DNA of 64,000 nucleotides from Mauremys mutica (taxonomy: Eukaryota > Chordata > Testudines > Geoemydidae): assembly GCF_020497125.1 (NCBI RefSeq), contig NC_059079.1:13473553-13537552 (forward strand), written 5' to 3'. The first letter of the stretch is position 1, and every line of letters starts with the position of its first letter. Both the position numbers and the translations under genes were made by a program. The notes under the pieces were generated by a model that was not told the DNA's origin, ran no database searches, and saw nothing but the letters and a program-made list of their open reading frames with translations. Below are positions 33,855 to 45,534 of the stretch, piece by piece.

Positions 33855-33859
33855 TATAT

Positions 33860-36800
33860 GGATGGATACTGTGATACCTACTGTAGACACCAGATGAATG
33901 GCAAACTATAAACACCATAGGTGATAGAGACAGATGAACAGATGCAACATTTGTGTTACATCAGTCCAAGAAAGCAGAACCTCTGGGCACATCTAGCACA
34001 GTGTCAGCCACTCGGTTTCATGTGGTGCTGTGTTGGTCACATATGTCAAAAGAATACTTTTTAAGACTGATAGCATATACCAGGGCAGTCACCAAGAAGC
34101 TGGAGACAATTCAAGTAGGCATAGAACCGTATCTGCCTAGAGACTTTAAGCACTCGTGTGAGGGAAGGTATCACACATTTCTTGACTGTTCTATGTATAA
34201 TTTCAAGGTGACCAGGTTAGTGTACTTACCAATCACTATATGGAAACTGAGCTTGTCTGTAAACAAATTAGAACTACTGTCGCCCCCAGAAAAAAAATTA
34301 CATCTTCCTTTTATGAGTAGTGAACCTCAAAAGGGTAAGCACCCCAGGGTTTGGATGCTTAATCAGGCATTATAGATCTGCAAAATTGGATTGAACCTCT
34401 CTGTATTTGGACACTTGCACTCCAGATCTGGACAGAACAAGGAAGTACAGAGGCATTTGAAAAAATATTTTTTTAAAAATGTTACTGAACTTCTTTGAAT
34501 CTCAAAGTGTTTGGTTTGATTTTTGCCCCAAGGTGTATGGGGAGGAAGAGAGGGCTGTATCAGAACCCGTTAGCCCATTCTAATCTGATTATAAGTAGCA
34601 CCTCTATGTTTTATCCACTGCATGTTGAAAAATATAGTCCTACACTCTGAAAATAAATGCAGAACTGAAAAGCTTAGTTATTCTAGGAATGCTTTCATTA
34701 TGCTCTCGGTCCGCATTGCTCTCACTCTGTATTCATGCCCACTTCCCTGTGCAATCAAGTGGAAGTGGCATGAAACTGGGGCGAAAAAGTCGTCGGGTTT
34801 TTTGTTTTTTTCCTTTTCATTATGAACTCATATTTACCAGTAAATTTGCTTTTTGGCAGCCTTTCACCAGTAGCTTCCAGTCTACACATAACACTGAAAA
34901 CTTTAATTAGAGGTCTTGTTATTGCAACATTTTCTTCTCTTGTTTTTTCTCTCTGCTCCTGTTTCTTTAGGATAATAATGCTGTCTGACTGAACACATTT
35001 GTAAATTCATATTTCCTCAGAGCAGCATACAATGTAGTAACAAGGGGGTTTGTGTACTCCTGTGCAATAGGAAACCACCAGTCTGCAAGTAAAGCTGTTC
35101 CGTCCCTCCACAGTTTAGTTACTTACAACTAACTTTTACAACCCAAGTCCCGAATCATGCAAAAATTTAGGCATGTTCTTAATTGTACATACTTCGAGTC
35201 GTTTCACCGAGGCCAGTGGAACTAGTTGTGTTGTGTAAATTAAGCATGTCTTTGCAAGAACATGGACAAAATTTGAATCATCTTTGCTTTAGAGTAAGGT
35301 GCAGTCCACGTCCCTTTCCAGTTAATAGATGTTCTGCATGTGGAGTGGTTGCAAGATCAGACCGAAACCATTACACCCCAGTCACATGGACAAATATTTC
35401 AAACCAACTGTTCTGCTGAATTTACCTGGACAACTGGCATCATCTGATGTACAACTTAGTTTGCATGATTGCTCATAAAATTATGGCCTGTGCCATTAAA
35501 CCTTTATTCCTGCTCCTTTGACAATCTGAGAGGAAAAAAATCTTCTCCAAATTGGATTTATGTTTATGGCATAAAGAGGGGAGAAATGTATTAAAATGTC
35601 ATTTTATGAAATATAGTCATCTGAAAGCTAAGAAATCCAAAGTTAAATGCAGAACTAAATAACCTTAACTCTGTCCCTTGCATCTCTCACACTCAATCCA
35701 TCCAAACATAAAGGAGATGAAAGGTATCACAACCAGACATATCTGGATATCTTGTGAGTTCAGCCAGGAACTTGATGGTTCAGGATATCTTAAACACTGT
35801 GGAATTTGCCCTTTCTTCTGCAGCTGCTCACATCTTCAAATAGATCCACAGCAGATTATGCAGGAGAGTAGAGGTAGCCTTGCTGTAGGGGGATAACAGA
35901 TATAAGATGTTGGCAGCCACAGAGGACCTGTAAAGAGTTACAATTTTGAACAGCGAACACATGAGGGAAGAATATTAGGAAGATGGGAAGCGTTGGTATT
36001 GCTGTCTTGTCCAGCGAAGTTGAACTGGAAGTAGCCTCCAATTGAGTAAGAGACAAATATATGAAGTGCCAGGATGTGCAAAAATGGAGATTGGCTTCTC
36101 TTGTTTGCTCTTAGCTTCAGAGGCTCACTGTGCATTCTGGGGTCTGATGGAGAGTGGGAGGAAAAGTGACAGCCTTGCCTGGACCCGTTAAATTGGTTAT
36201 GCCCTATGGATCTTCAAAGGTAGTGAGGTGACAGTAATGTGGAAAAGGGGACAAGATTTGGATCAGGGGCCAGTGAGAGAGAGAGTCAGGGAGATGTGAG
36301 TGTGAAGAGAGACAGAGTCAGGAACGGGGCGAGAGGGGAGGAGGTGAATGGAGTGGAGTTGAGGGTTCAGTTTGGCTAGCTGAAGTGGAGAGCCCACATC
36401 ACATGTGGTAGGGAGGATTATTAATTGTATCAGAGGTTGGGTGTGGGGCAGGGATCAGAGAGGGAAAGAGGCTAGAAAGAGGCAGAGAGGGCTCCTCTAT
36501 ACTGATCCAAACTTGAAATGAGGTCCAGATTTGTCTCCAGGCTTTAGAGGAGGGTAGGGGATCCAAATTCCTAACATACAAAGACAGAGCTCTAAATGCC
36601 ATGTGCCAACACTGCTCTGCTGCTGCTGTTCACAATGAAATAACAGGTCATCTGTTAGTACAGGTCCTTCCAGACTAAAGTCTAATTTCAGGGCTCCAGG
36701 GGTTTGCATTGGTTCAGAGGTCACCAGGCAATTCCACTCACTGAACAAGGATGAAGCTCATTTTCACTAAAAACAGAGCGCACAGAGCAGGAATCTGTAC

Positions 36801-37740
36801 TTGGTCAACTCCGTGTATCTGGTATCTGGAAAATCTCAGTGGTGAAGAGCTGTCTAGAGATCAATAGAAGAGGTGTGTGGTGCCAAAGCAGACAGCTATA
36901 TCACTGGCACTGGAATAACGGCTTATTTACCTTCCTTCGCTGTCATTCATTTACCTTCATTTGCTGTGACCAGCTTGAAGTACAGACCTGTACAATAGAT
37001 TAAAAAAGTCAAAGAGCAGAAGCCCAGACAGCTTAGTTCAATTACACTGAACCCCTGCAAAAATAGATAGGGCCCAGGAGCTGGCCAGTACGTCTATAGA
37101 GGGCAGTAAAGAGTCCTCTTTCTGGTGGATTATCCCACCTTATGGGACACAACACGAGAGAGAGAGAGAGCAGCTAAAATTAGGGTGAGTATGGAGTGGG
37201 CACAGCCAGCATTCTGACCCGGCCGACCAAGACAGTTGTGCCAGTGTATGAAGAAAGAAGAGCTGCACCGGGGAAAGGGCTGACGTAGATTACTTCCCCC
37301 AGGGAACAAAGGGAAGCAGGGACTGAATTGTGACTCTCAATTCCTGGGGTGGTGCAGCTTTGCGCTGGCTCTTACTCAAGGCAGATTGCAAGGGGCCAGA
37401 CTAGTTCAGCCGCACACAGGCATGTATAAAATGGATGTGCAGGGCTACCGTTCTGTCAGTTCCTATAGAAAAAAACAGCCGTGCTTTTGTATACTGAAGT
37501 GCACTGACACGGGAATGACTTCTTGAGGGGTTATTTTATTTTTGTTTATCACTTCGATTGCCTCCTCTGTGGTCACCGTTCTGTATGGGATCGTTGCAAT
37601 AACAAAAGGTTCCTGTGCAGAATAGATACATTGAAAGTTAAGGGCAACAGTCCATCTATATGGCTCGCGGATACAGTTTATCTGATCTGTAAAGTCAGCA
37701 GCTCTCTCCAGGCCACCTTTGTACTTAAACAGCCTGCTCA
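33860..37740. other. Non-coding DNA with an isolated strong 3' splice-like site
   Basis: The longest frame (33953-34375, 140 codons, plus) shows no recognisable domain. An unusually long pyrimidine tract ends in TTTCTTTAG at 34971 but is followed by stops within eight codons in all frames. About 35125-35260 looks like an old palindromic MITE (GGCATGTTCTTAATTGTAC). No gene is supported. Confidence 0.4.
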
Positions 37741-37749
37741 AAGAACTCA

Positions 37750-38380
37750 GTTTTCCACATTGTCAACCCAACACGTTCTAGCTGGGGATGAGCAAAGCAA
37801 GAACCAGCTGGAACATTCTCTCCCAGTTCAGAACAAACCAACTCCTCCTTTGGGTTTGGGAAAAAGTGGCTCTCTGGGTATAGTTACATTTTCCTCATTA
37901 TTTTTCTTTTTTGTGCACCCTCTTCCCTTTTGGGAGCCAGCCAGTGGTAGAGGCAGATGTGCCGGAACATGCTGAAGGGACTCCAGAGGACCTTGGAGTA
38001 CCAGAAATGGTACAAGACAGGCCATTCTCATGAGGTTTCTACCCCATCCAAGAGGCTCAGACAAGCTTTTGCTAAGCATACCAAGTGTGAGGTTTGTACC
38101 TCACTAGCGCCAATCATATTGCCTGCATCTAGGTCTAAGTAGAAGGATACTAGTGAGCTGGAAGATTATAGGAGAAGTGCAAATGCACCAAGGGAGATTT
38201 TCATCATGAACTTCTAGGGCAAAATCTTACCTTTGCTATGTAGAGCTGCCCAATGGGTGGGGAGCAAAGTGGGGCCAGTCATGTTATGGGTCCCAGAACC
38301 ATCCTGCCAATGCAAGGCCGGGGACTTAGTGTGACAAGGGAACAGCTCGGTGGGTAATACCCTCTTCTTTTAAATCTCCT
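37750..38380. other. Non-coding DNA, no firm feature
   Basis: Frames at 37523-37975 and 37957-38142 lack recognised domains. About 37780-37815 (GGGGATGAGCAAAGCAAGAA) may be MITE debris. Confidence 0.4.
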
Positions 38381-38389
38381 TCTATACTG

Positions 38390-38757
38390 ACGGTGTCATG
38401 CAGCTAGTGCCCCTAGTACAGGTATAAATAGCGGTGCAGACAGCGAGGCCAAGCTTCAATAAATAAAAGAAGGACACTGCAGAATCTTAGGGTATGTACC
38501 AGACACAGCTCTCTGCCCACCCAAGCTCTACTTCCCATGTCTATTCTGCTATTTTTAGCAGCGTAGTGTCCCGTTGCCTCCCCCTGCCAGAGCCTTTCCC
38601 TGCTGCCTCTCTCTTGCCAAGTTGCCAGAGCCTTTCGCTGCCGTATGGAGGTACACTTCACCTGTAGCTACATGCCACAAGGTGGGTACAGTCTGCTCTT
38701 CACTGCCGTGTGTAGCTACAAGTGTCCTACATGACGCCAGTGTAGACAAGGCCTATA
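38390..38757. repeat. tGTCTAC-type MITE copy, degenerate
   Basis: ACAGGTATAAATAGCGGTG near the left and CCAGTGTAGACAAGGCCT at the right. Internally, a GCTATTTTTAGCAGCGTAG block is shared with 44805-44830. The right end matches Harbinger-like MITE termini; the left end is unclear. Confidence 0.45.
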
Positions 38758-38759
38758 CT

Positions 38760-40520
38760 TGTTGTATATACAGGTCTATGCATCTTATGCCTTTGGGAGA
38801 TGGGGGTATGACTACACTCACTTGGCAGTAGTTCATGCCCTCTCGACTCAAGGCTTTGGTTTGTCAACAACCTTGTTGTAGAATTCTCTTGAGTGCTTGG
38901 TTGGTGCTGTAAGGATGCATGCTAGCAACACCCTGCCCCTGCCCGTGCACAAGGTAGGCTTTGGCCCTGAGTTGCACATATTTGTTTTATTATTAATGGA
39001 AGAGCAACAGTTAATGGTGTAAAAACAATGTATTTTCTTCTTTTCCAAGCAGCACAAAGGAATGTAGCACAACTGCTATAAAAGCATTAACCCTTCCATT
39101 GATGAGATAAGAGCCCAGCTAAAGCCCCCCTGTAAGCGACCACCCAAGGAACAGTCACGTAGCAGAGGTATATCAGATAAAACTGTAATGCGTGGGGATC
39201 CTATAAATTGGTCATTTAAGACAGGAGGCCTATCTTAGTGTGGTGCCTAGTGCAAGTTTCACTGCACAAATATTCACATAATAAGTCACTGTTATCAGTC
39301 TGATATAAGGTTGGTTTTGAATTTATCATCAGGCTATCATCAGGCTTCAATTTCTATCTGGATCGCCTCAACTGCTCCCGCCTGTTACGCCAAGCACTGT
39401 GCTAAGACTCTCCATTGCTTTCCCTTTAACAAACCACATCTTTATTGTCAATAATTGTTGTGTGTGTTATTGCTGGGGGTAGAGGAGGAAAGAGAGACCT
39501 AGAAAGCCAAAGCCAATCAGGCAAAAGACTGAAAACTCCCAAGTTGTTGAGGTCAGTTACAAAGTGTTCACTGCATTTAAATTTTTTCATTGTCATATGC
39601 ACTAAGTGGCCTTTCTCCAATAAAAAGTGATCTATTTTGCAGGTTTAAACACAGGTTGTCAAATGATCAAGCAGTAGTTTTGCCTTAACAATTGTTAATA
39701 TCTCTCAACACCTAATTAATCTACACAAGAAGTGTTGGTAAAGGATAAAAACAGTTCACACTTGACTCCTGACATCCTCCAGGCTCCTTACTTTTTCCCC
39801 TTTCTGGATTTTCACTAATGTCTGAGTGGAAACTAATTAAAATGATCAAAATAGAAGAAAGATGGAAACCTTATTACGGGTGTTATGTTTCTGCACCCAT
39901 TTCGCCCAGGGACAGAGTTTCCCAGGAGAAGAATTAATAGTTAATCTATTAAACTGGAAAGGTTATTTGCAAGGTCAGACAATGTGACTAAAGTCTATCC
40001 TGAGTCCTTTGGTAATTTACAGATCAAAATGACATGTTTTATAATTACAGTCATATAACCTGTAACTGAAAATAGAGGACGACAAAATGAAATCACAGCT
40101 TCCATATTTTTTCATAAGTGACATTGAAATGTTTCTTCTTATTGGGAATGAGTGAATTACTTCAACCTCATTAAGAACTGACTCAAAACTTCTAATAAAG
40201 CAAAAATCTAACCAGATTTTTCAGATGTCTGAAAAAAGTTAATTTAACATTTTTTCCCGTTATTTGTCATCACTGTGGACCTTTACAGTCTTGGGTTCCT
40301 GCTGGGATGAGAGCAGAAGCATGGATGAGTCCTCAGAAAGGATGTTCTCATGCATCATATATCAGCCCAATCAGTAATACAAAATCTCAAAGGGAATCCC
40401 CACAGATTTCCAGCCCTTTCAAGAGATTCAGCTGAACATCTGAGAGTTTATCCAAATGAAATCTCTAGGCCTTGCATATTGCTGCTAATTATGTAGGGCA
40501 TAAACTTTCTCTCATTTGAG
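38760..40520. other. AT-rich non-coding DNA
   Basis: A pyrimidine tract ending AAGCAG at 39052 is followed only by short frames. No exon, RNA or repeat end is supported. Confidence 0.4.
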
Positions 40521-40683
40521 ATCATAGAATATCAGGATTGGAAGGGACCTCAGGAGATCATCTAGTCCAACCCCTTGCTCAAAGCAGGACCAATCCCCAG
40601 ACCCCTAAATGGCCCCTTCAGGGATTGAACTCACAACCCTGCGTTTAAGCAGGCCAACGCGCAAACCACTGAGCTATCCCTTC
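40521..40683 (-). mobile_element. tRNA-derived SINE with CR1-type tail (turtle Pol III SINE)
   Basis: On the minus strand it starts GGGATAGCTCAGTGGTTTG (box A of a tRNA) and continues to GGGTTGTGAGTTCAATCCC (box B/T-arm). It then passes into GGGGATTGGTCCTGCTTTGA and GGTTGGACTAGATGATCTCC and ends in ATTCTATGAT, the CR1 3' terminal motif. The head-plus-CR1-tail structure is established for tortoise/turtle SINEs mobilised by CR1. Well preserved, so comparatively young. Target duplication was not clear. Confidence 0.9.
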
Positions 40684-40799
40684 ATTACATTATGCAATTT
40701 ATACCAAGGCCTCAGTATGTGGTGCTGAGATCCCTCCCATCACCAAGGGATGATTATACTAGGCTAAGGGCATGTCCCAGCTGCCTGCCCCTGTCCTGA

Positions 40800-41275
40800 A
40801 GATTAGGTCTAGGGTATGCTTACAGAATGAGTGGGACTAATGTCTCCTAGAAATAAGACAATGCTCTGCATGCTGGCTATCAGATTCTGGTCCAACCTGT
40901 TGCTGGAGGGAGTCATTCACATGGATATTGAAGCCAGCCAGTATGATGAATTTAAAGGATGACACAAGCTTCTTCAAGTCTGCTGTGATGCTCCTCCTGA
41001 TGCTGTCTGAAGGCCAATACTCCATCGGCAGAATCCTAGATTGGGCAGCCCAGGTGGGTGCACTCACAGAATTTTGACTTGTAGGGATGTGTTTCTCCTG
41101 TGTCTAAAATCAGATACAAACACAGTCACTCCTCCTCGTTGTTAGTCCATGGGTATGGTTGGCCGGGCAGCCAGATGGGATGAATTGTGATGTTGACAAA
41201 CTTGTCCAAACAGGTGTTGGAGAGGCACAAGAAGGCAGGTGTCTCATCTGAGACCAGCTCATGTGTCATCCATTT
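40800..41275 (-). pseudogene. L2-like LINE endonuclease-domain fragment
   Basis: In the minus frames, DETPAFLCLSNTCLDKFVNI (about 41195-41255) is followed, after a shift, by RGGVTVFVSD (about 41110-41140) and then by LVSSFKFIILAGFNIHVNDS (about 40910-40970). The order TETWL-like, RGGGV-like, LGDFNIHVDD-like matches the apurinic endonuclease domain of L2/CR1-clade LINEs. The conserved Asp of GDFN is missing here (AGFN), and frameshifts and stops break the frame. Confidence 0.72.
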
Positions 41276-41279
41276 TTGT

Positions 41280-42330
41280 TTCTGACCTAACTTGCGTTAT
41301 TTCTATTCCGTACTGAGGCAGGCAGAGCCAATGGGCTCAGGGATGGAGCACAACTGTCTGGGTCTGGCACAGTTTCTCCAAGCTGGTTTCTTCTTCTCTG
41401 GTTCCTTGGGCTTGGCATGGTTATGTATTGGGCACTTTCAGATGTGAAGTGTGGCAGTTGTGTTCAGTGTGTCACTTATCTTGTTGACAGATCAGTTTGT
41501 GAAAAGATGCATAAAGAGAAGCTGGGCTGCTGAATGTTACAGCCTAAACTGTGTTTTGAGGGCGGCTTTTTTGCATGTACCTACATTGTCTCAGAATACA
41601 CTAAGGAAAATATTTTCAACAGTGACCAGTCACTTGAATACATAATTTAAAATATCTTAATGGGGCCTGATTTTCACAGGGTGAGAGTGTGCTCAGCATT
41701 TTCTGAAAACCAGACACCTTTAAGATGTTTCAAGATTGTCCCCTCCCTCCCCAAAATCACTAGTCACTTTTTAAAATTGTGACTCTAATTCTCAGACATT
41801 CAGCACAAAAGTGTGAGCATCCCACAGTTCAGAAGATGTAACTTCCAAATAATTAAGGAAAATTTAGGATGTACAAAGCTGTGGAATCAGAGGATTTTGT
41901 TTCCTGTACACCAGCCCTGATGCTCACAAAGCAGTATGGTTATTAGTGTCACTGTTTACCACAGATTACATATAGAGAGAAGTATGTGTGCCGTTTCATC
42001 AGCAACCAGGCTGTACCATCAGGTTTTGTGGGCAACACTGATGGTGATGCTTCTCTTTCCATCTGGCCCTGTGTAGCCTCCACCAGTGGGATCAGCATTT
42101 TGTGGCTACAGCTGTAGCAGAACCCAGATGTCAAAGCTTGGATCTTTTCCCCTCCAAGCAGAGGCATCTGTATTTGTGTCTGGTTCCGCTAATGGCTTTG
42201 CTGGCAGAGGCAGCAGAATAATGATGGAGCTGGCTGGTAGTCATGAGGTTTGTTGATGGACTCACCTGTCCTCTAAGCCAATTTTCTTTTCAGTTTTTCT
42301 TTCCACATAATTTAAATCATTGTCACGCAT
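41280..42330. other. Non-coding DNA
   Basis: Only a MITE-like CTGATTTTCACAGGGTGAG with GTGCTCAGCATTTTCTGAAA (about 41668-41710) is recognisable. No gene supported. Confidence 0.4.
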
Positions 42331-42334
42331 AGCG

Positions 42335-42650
42335 GGGCGCATGCTGGGCTCCGCTGGTTTCAGCCCCTGTTGCCCTCTCCAATCAGTCAGGAACGCCTCA
42401 GCTTGATGCAACACCAGAAGCCTCTCACCTCCCTCTATGCCTGGCGTTTCTCTTCTCCCTTTCCTCCTTTCTCTCTGGCTTCCTCCCAGCCTTTATAACC
42501 CTGGCAAATGAGGCTGGCAGATGCTGCCCATTACCAGGCAGACACAGAGCTATCCAACCCAGCCCCAATCCATTCCCCTTGATTGGGGCTGGAGTGGCAG
42601 GGGTTGATTAAGTGCTTCTCACTCAGCACCCTGTCACAGCATGACAAAAA
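42335..42650 (+). repeat. LTR-like block (tentative)
   Basis: A C/T-rich segment with CAGCCTTTATAACCCTGGC (TATA-like) and flanks GTCACGCATAGCGGGGCGC and CCCTGTCACAGCATGAC stands out from AT-rich surroundings. No coding sequence, and boundaries were not confirmed. Confidence 0.25.
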
Positions 42651-42654
42651 GTTC

Positions 42655-44180
42655 CAAGCCTGCCCATGTCCCGGTGCTCAAAAGGACCAAAAATTCCAAA
42701 GAACTTCAGCATAAGATCCTCCAGTTAGTATTGTACATAACCATCCTACTTGACCCTTCTTCGTGGTCTCTTCTACCATAAGTACTCATGACCCTAAAAG
42801 ATTGCTCCTGCCAAGATAATGTGTTTATAAATTTTTTTGTGAATCAGTAGTATAGGCAGTAGGGTATGCTGACATTGCATGTAATCTCCAACCATCTCCC
42901 ATAACTAAAAATGTCATAATTATTCCCCAATGAGCCCAGTAACACAATGATGGGTACAATAAGATAGATATGCTGCACACCATACTAAATTGTACATCAA
43001 AGACACAGAGCACAACAAACATGGCCATGGTTCATGTTAATTTACATTAAATATTTCACAATGGGGATGTAATATGCTGATGCTCCTTAGCAGATAGTTC
43101 CAAACATGCCGGACTACAGAGTGCTTTTGTGATGTCTAAAAATACCCATTAGTTATTAGAGTGAGACCATCAGATTCGCTTTGTTTGTTATCTAAGCCAC
43201 TAGACTGAATCCTTCAGTGGTTTCAGCCCTCTGCACTAAATAGCTCAACAGTATTTTTATCTGCTTACTTTTGTATACTAGCAGAAATTGGTTTATCCTC
43301 TCCTAGTCCTAGAGAGATAGCATTTTCACTCAACCTCTGGAATAAGCAATGGCAGAGAAGAAGTATCTGCTCCACTAGAATGTAACGAAGTCTGTAGTTG
43401 CAAGTTTTTCCTTTAGGGACAACAGCTGGATTATAATTGAACCAGAAAGCATATGTGAATAATTGAGGAATGGGAAGCCAGCGAAAAGGACAAGTGTGGT
43501 GCATTTAGATTAGAAAATGTGAATTCAGCTCTCTGAAAATAATCTCTCTATATATTTTGACTTGCTGCCAACAAAGAATATTTTTCACTGTGACCTGGCT
43601 AGCAATGATCTGGAATTTTTTCTTCTCTTGTAAATCAAAGCCAGTCTAACGAAACTGGCAACAAACAAATGAAGCTCATTTCACTCCTGCCTTTGCTTAA
43701 TGGTCAGTTTTCTAGATCTTCAGCATTCATCAGACACGTTACTATTGAAAACGTATTTCTTAGTTGAGTCTTTTTGATTTCTACCAATAGAGCATAGAAA
43801 TAAATCTGAGTGTGAGTGTAGAGATGCAAAGGAATGAAGACTCCAAGGACAGCCAGATGGTTTAGCTCTGGGGCTCCCTGCAGGCCCCCTGAGGTGCCAG
43901 ATCCAATGGTGCATCATACACCTGTTTTACCTGGTGCTACCAATCATGCCTGTATTGAAAGCAGCCAGGGAATCTTCCTGAAGGGCCAAATACCCAGGCC
44001 AGAACCAAACCAAAATGCACAGGGACCTTGAAGAGGAATCTTGCCTCTTAGGCTCCATGGCCCCTGCCCTGTGACATGTCTGGAGCAGGGCTCCTCATTG
44101 TGGGGGAGGGCAGGGAGAGGCAGGTGTAACCCAGCTATAGCACGCTAAATTTTGTCCTCCAACCCCTTCCATAGCAGACT
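42655..44180. other. Non-coding DNA, no feature recognised
   Basis: Short frames only; no motif, splice-site pair or repeat end identified. Confidence 0.4.
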
Positions 44181-44182
44181 TA

Positions 44183-44184
<2 letters not shown>

Positions 44185-44278
<94 letters not shown>
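44185..44278. repeat. (GT)47 microsatellite
   Basis: Ninety-four bases of uninterrupted GT dinucleotides, preceded by TTACA and followed by CCGTCC. A pure array this long is expected to be length-variable. Open frames of Val/Cys or Thr/His across it are not genes. Confidence 0.98.
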
Positions 44279-44280
<2 letters not shown>

Positions 44281-44374
44281 GTCCAACCCACACTGGGAAG
44301 TGTGTGTGCATATGTTGAGGAATGGGCAGTACTTTCTGAAGCAATGGGCTTGTAGTTCTAGCTAGAGCAGACAG

Positions 44375-44615
44375 AAAATTTTCACATTTTAATTTTTGGA
44401 TGAAATTTTCATCAAATTCAAATTTTGATGAAAAACAAAAAAACTTGACAATTTTTGGCAGTTTTTGGTTTCCCAGGCTGCTGTGGAGGTGGGTTATTTT
44501 TTGTTTGTTTTGTTTTGTTTTTTTAATTTGCTGAAACTTTGAAACACCTGTAAAACAGTTTTGAAAAAAGTTCTCTACACGTCCACTGATTTTTCAACCA
44601 GGTCTAGTTATAGTG
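44375..44615. repeat. A/T-rich MITE related to 8895-9050
   Basis: TTTTCACATTTTAATTTTTG, GAAATTTTCATCAAATTC and a terminal TTTTTCAACCAGGTCTAG show local inverted repeats, with a TTTTGTTTTG tract in the middle. Left end near CTAGCTAGAGCAGACAG. Confidence 0.45.
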
Positions 44616-44689
44616 TTATTGGGAATTTATAACGACACACCTACACGTGTGTACAAAACCACCTTAGTGGTCAGTAAACAAGAGAATAA

Positions 44690-44897
44690 TAGTGCTGGCT
44701 AGACTCAGGCATATCTGGGGCTTCCACACACACAACTCCAGCAATGAATGTCAATTCTGAGCTGCATATCCCTGCTACTCCATTCCTCACTGGCTATACT
44801 GCTATTTTTAGCATACTAGCTCAAAGACAACTAGCATGAATATGTCTACACGAACTGGAAATCATACCCTCAGCTTCAAGTGTAGAAGTACCCTAGC
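44690..44897. repeat. tGTCTAC-type MITE fragment
   Basis: CTGCTATTTTTAGCATACTAG, GAATATGTCTACACGAACTG and AGTGTAGAAGTACCCT correspond to blocks in the 38390 and 48554 copies. The left terminus is degraded. Confidence 0.45.
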
Positions 44898-44982
44898 AGC
44901 GATCTTACCATTGGTGGTGGTGATACAGTAACTTGTGAAAGCCAAAATAGTCTCTTTGAAGTTATTTTTGTGGTATACGGAA

Positions 44983-45523
44983 CAGGGCTGCCCAGAGGAT
45001 TCCGGGGGCCCGGGGTCTTCGGCGGTGGGGAGCCCTTCCATTCCGGGACCCGCCGCCAAAGTGCCCCGAAGACCCGCGGCGGGCCCCCCCCCGCCGCCGA
45101 ATTACCGCCGAAGCGGGACCCGCCGCCAAAGCGCAGCCCGGTCTTCGGCGGTAATTCGGCGGAGGGGGGCCCCCGCCGCGGGTCTTCAGGGCACTTCGGC
45201 GGCGGGTCCCGGAACGGAAGGGCCCCCCGCCGCCGAATTACCGCTGAAGACCGGGCTGAACTTCGGCGGCGGATCCCGCTCCGGCTTCGGCGGTAATTCG
45301 CTGGCGGGGGGTCCTTCCGCCCTGGAGCAGAAGGACCCCCCGCCGCCGAAGACCGGGAGCGGCAGAAGCTCCTGCGCCCGGCCCCGCAAGAGTTTGCCGG
45401 GCACCCCGGAGCGAGTGAAGGACCCCGCTCCAGGGGCCCTGAAAAACTCTGGTGGGGGCCCCCGTGGGGCTCGGGGCCTGGGGCAAATTGCCCCTGTTGC
45501 CCCCCCCCCTCTGGGCGGCCCTG
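44983..45523. mobile_element. Non-autonomous hAT transposon, 541 bp, GC-rich
   Basis: Ends CAGGGCTGCCCAGAG and CTCTGGGCGGCCCTG (one mismatch as inverted repeats) with flanks ATACGGAA (44975-44982) and ATATGGAA (45524-45531), 7 of 8 identical. It is the same family as 16789-17287 but without that copy's nested element. It contains a hairpin of about 75-bp arms (45038-45113 with 45143-45217). Frames of 108-238 codons on both strands are products of CCGCCG-type periodicity. Confidence 0.93.
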
Positions 45524-45534
45524 ATATGGAATAG

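Noticed and set aside
33953..34375. 140-codon plus-strand frame
   Set aside because: No ATG at its start (it begins at a TTG), no recognised domain and no supporting splice sites.
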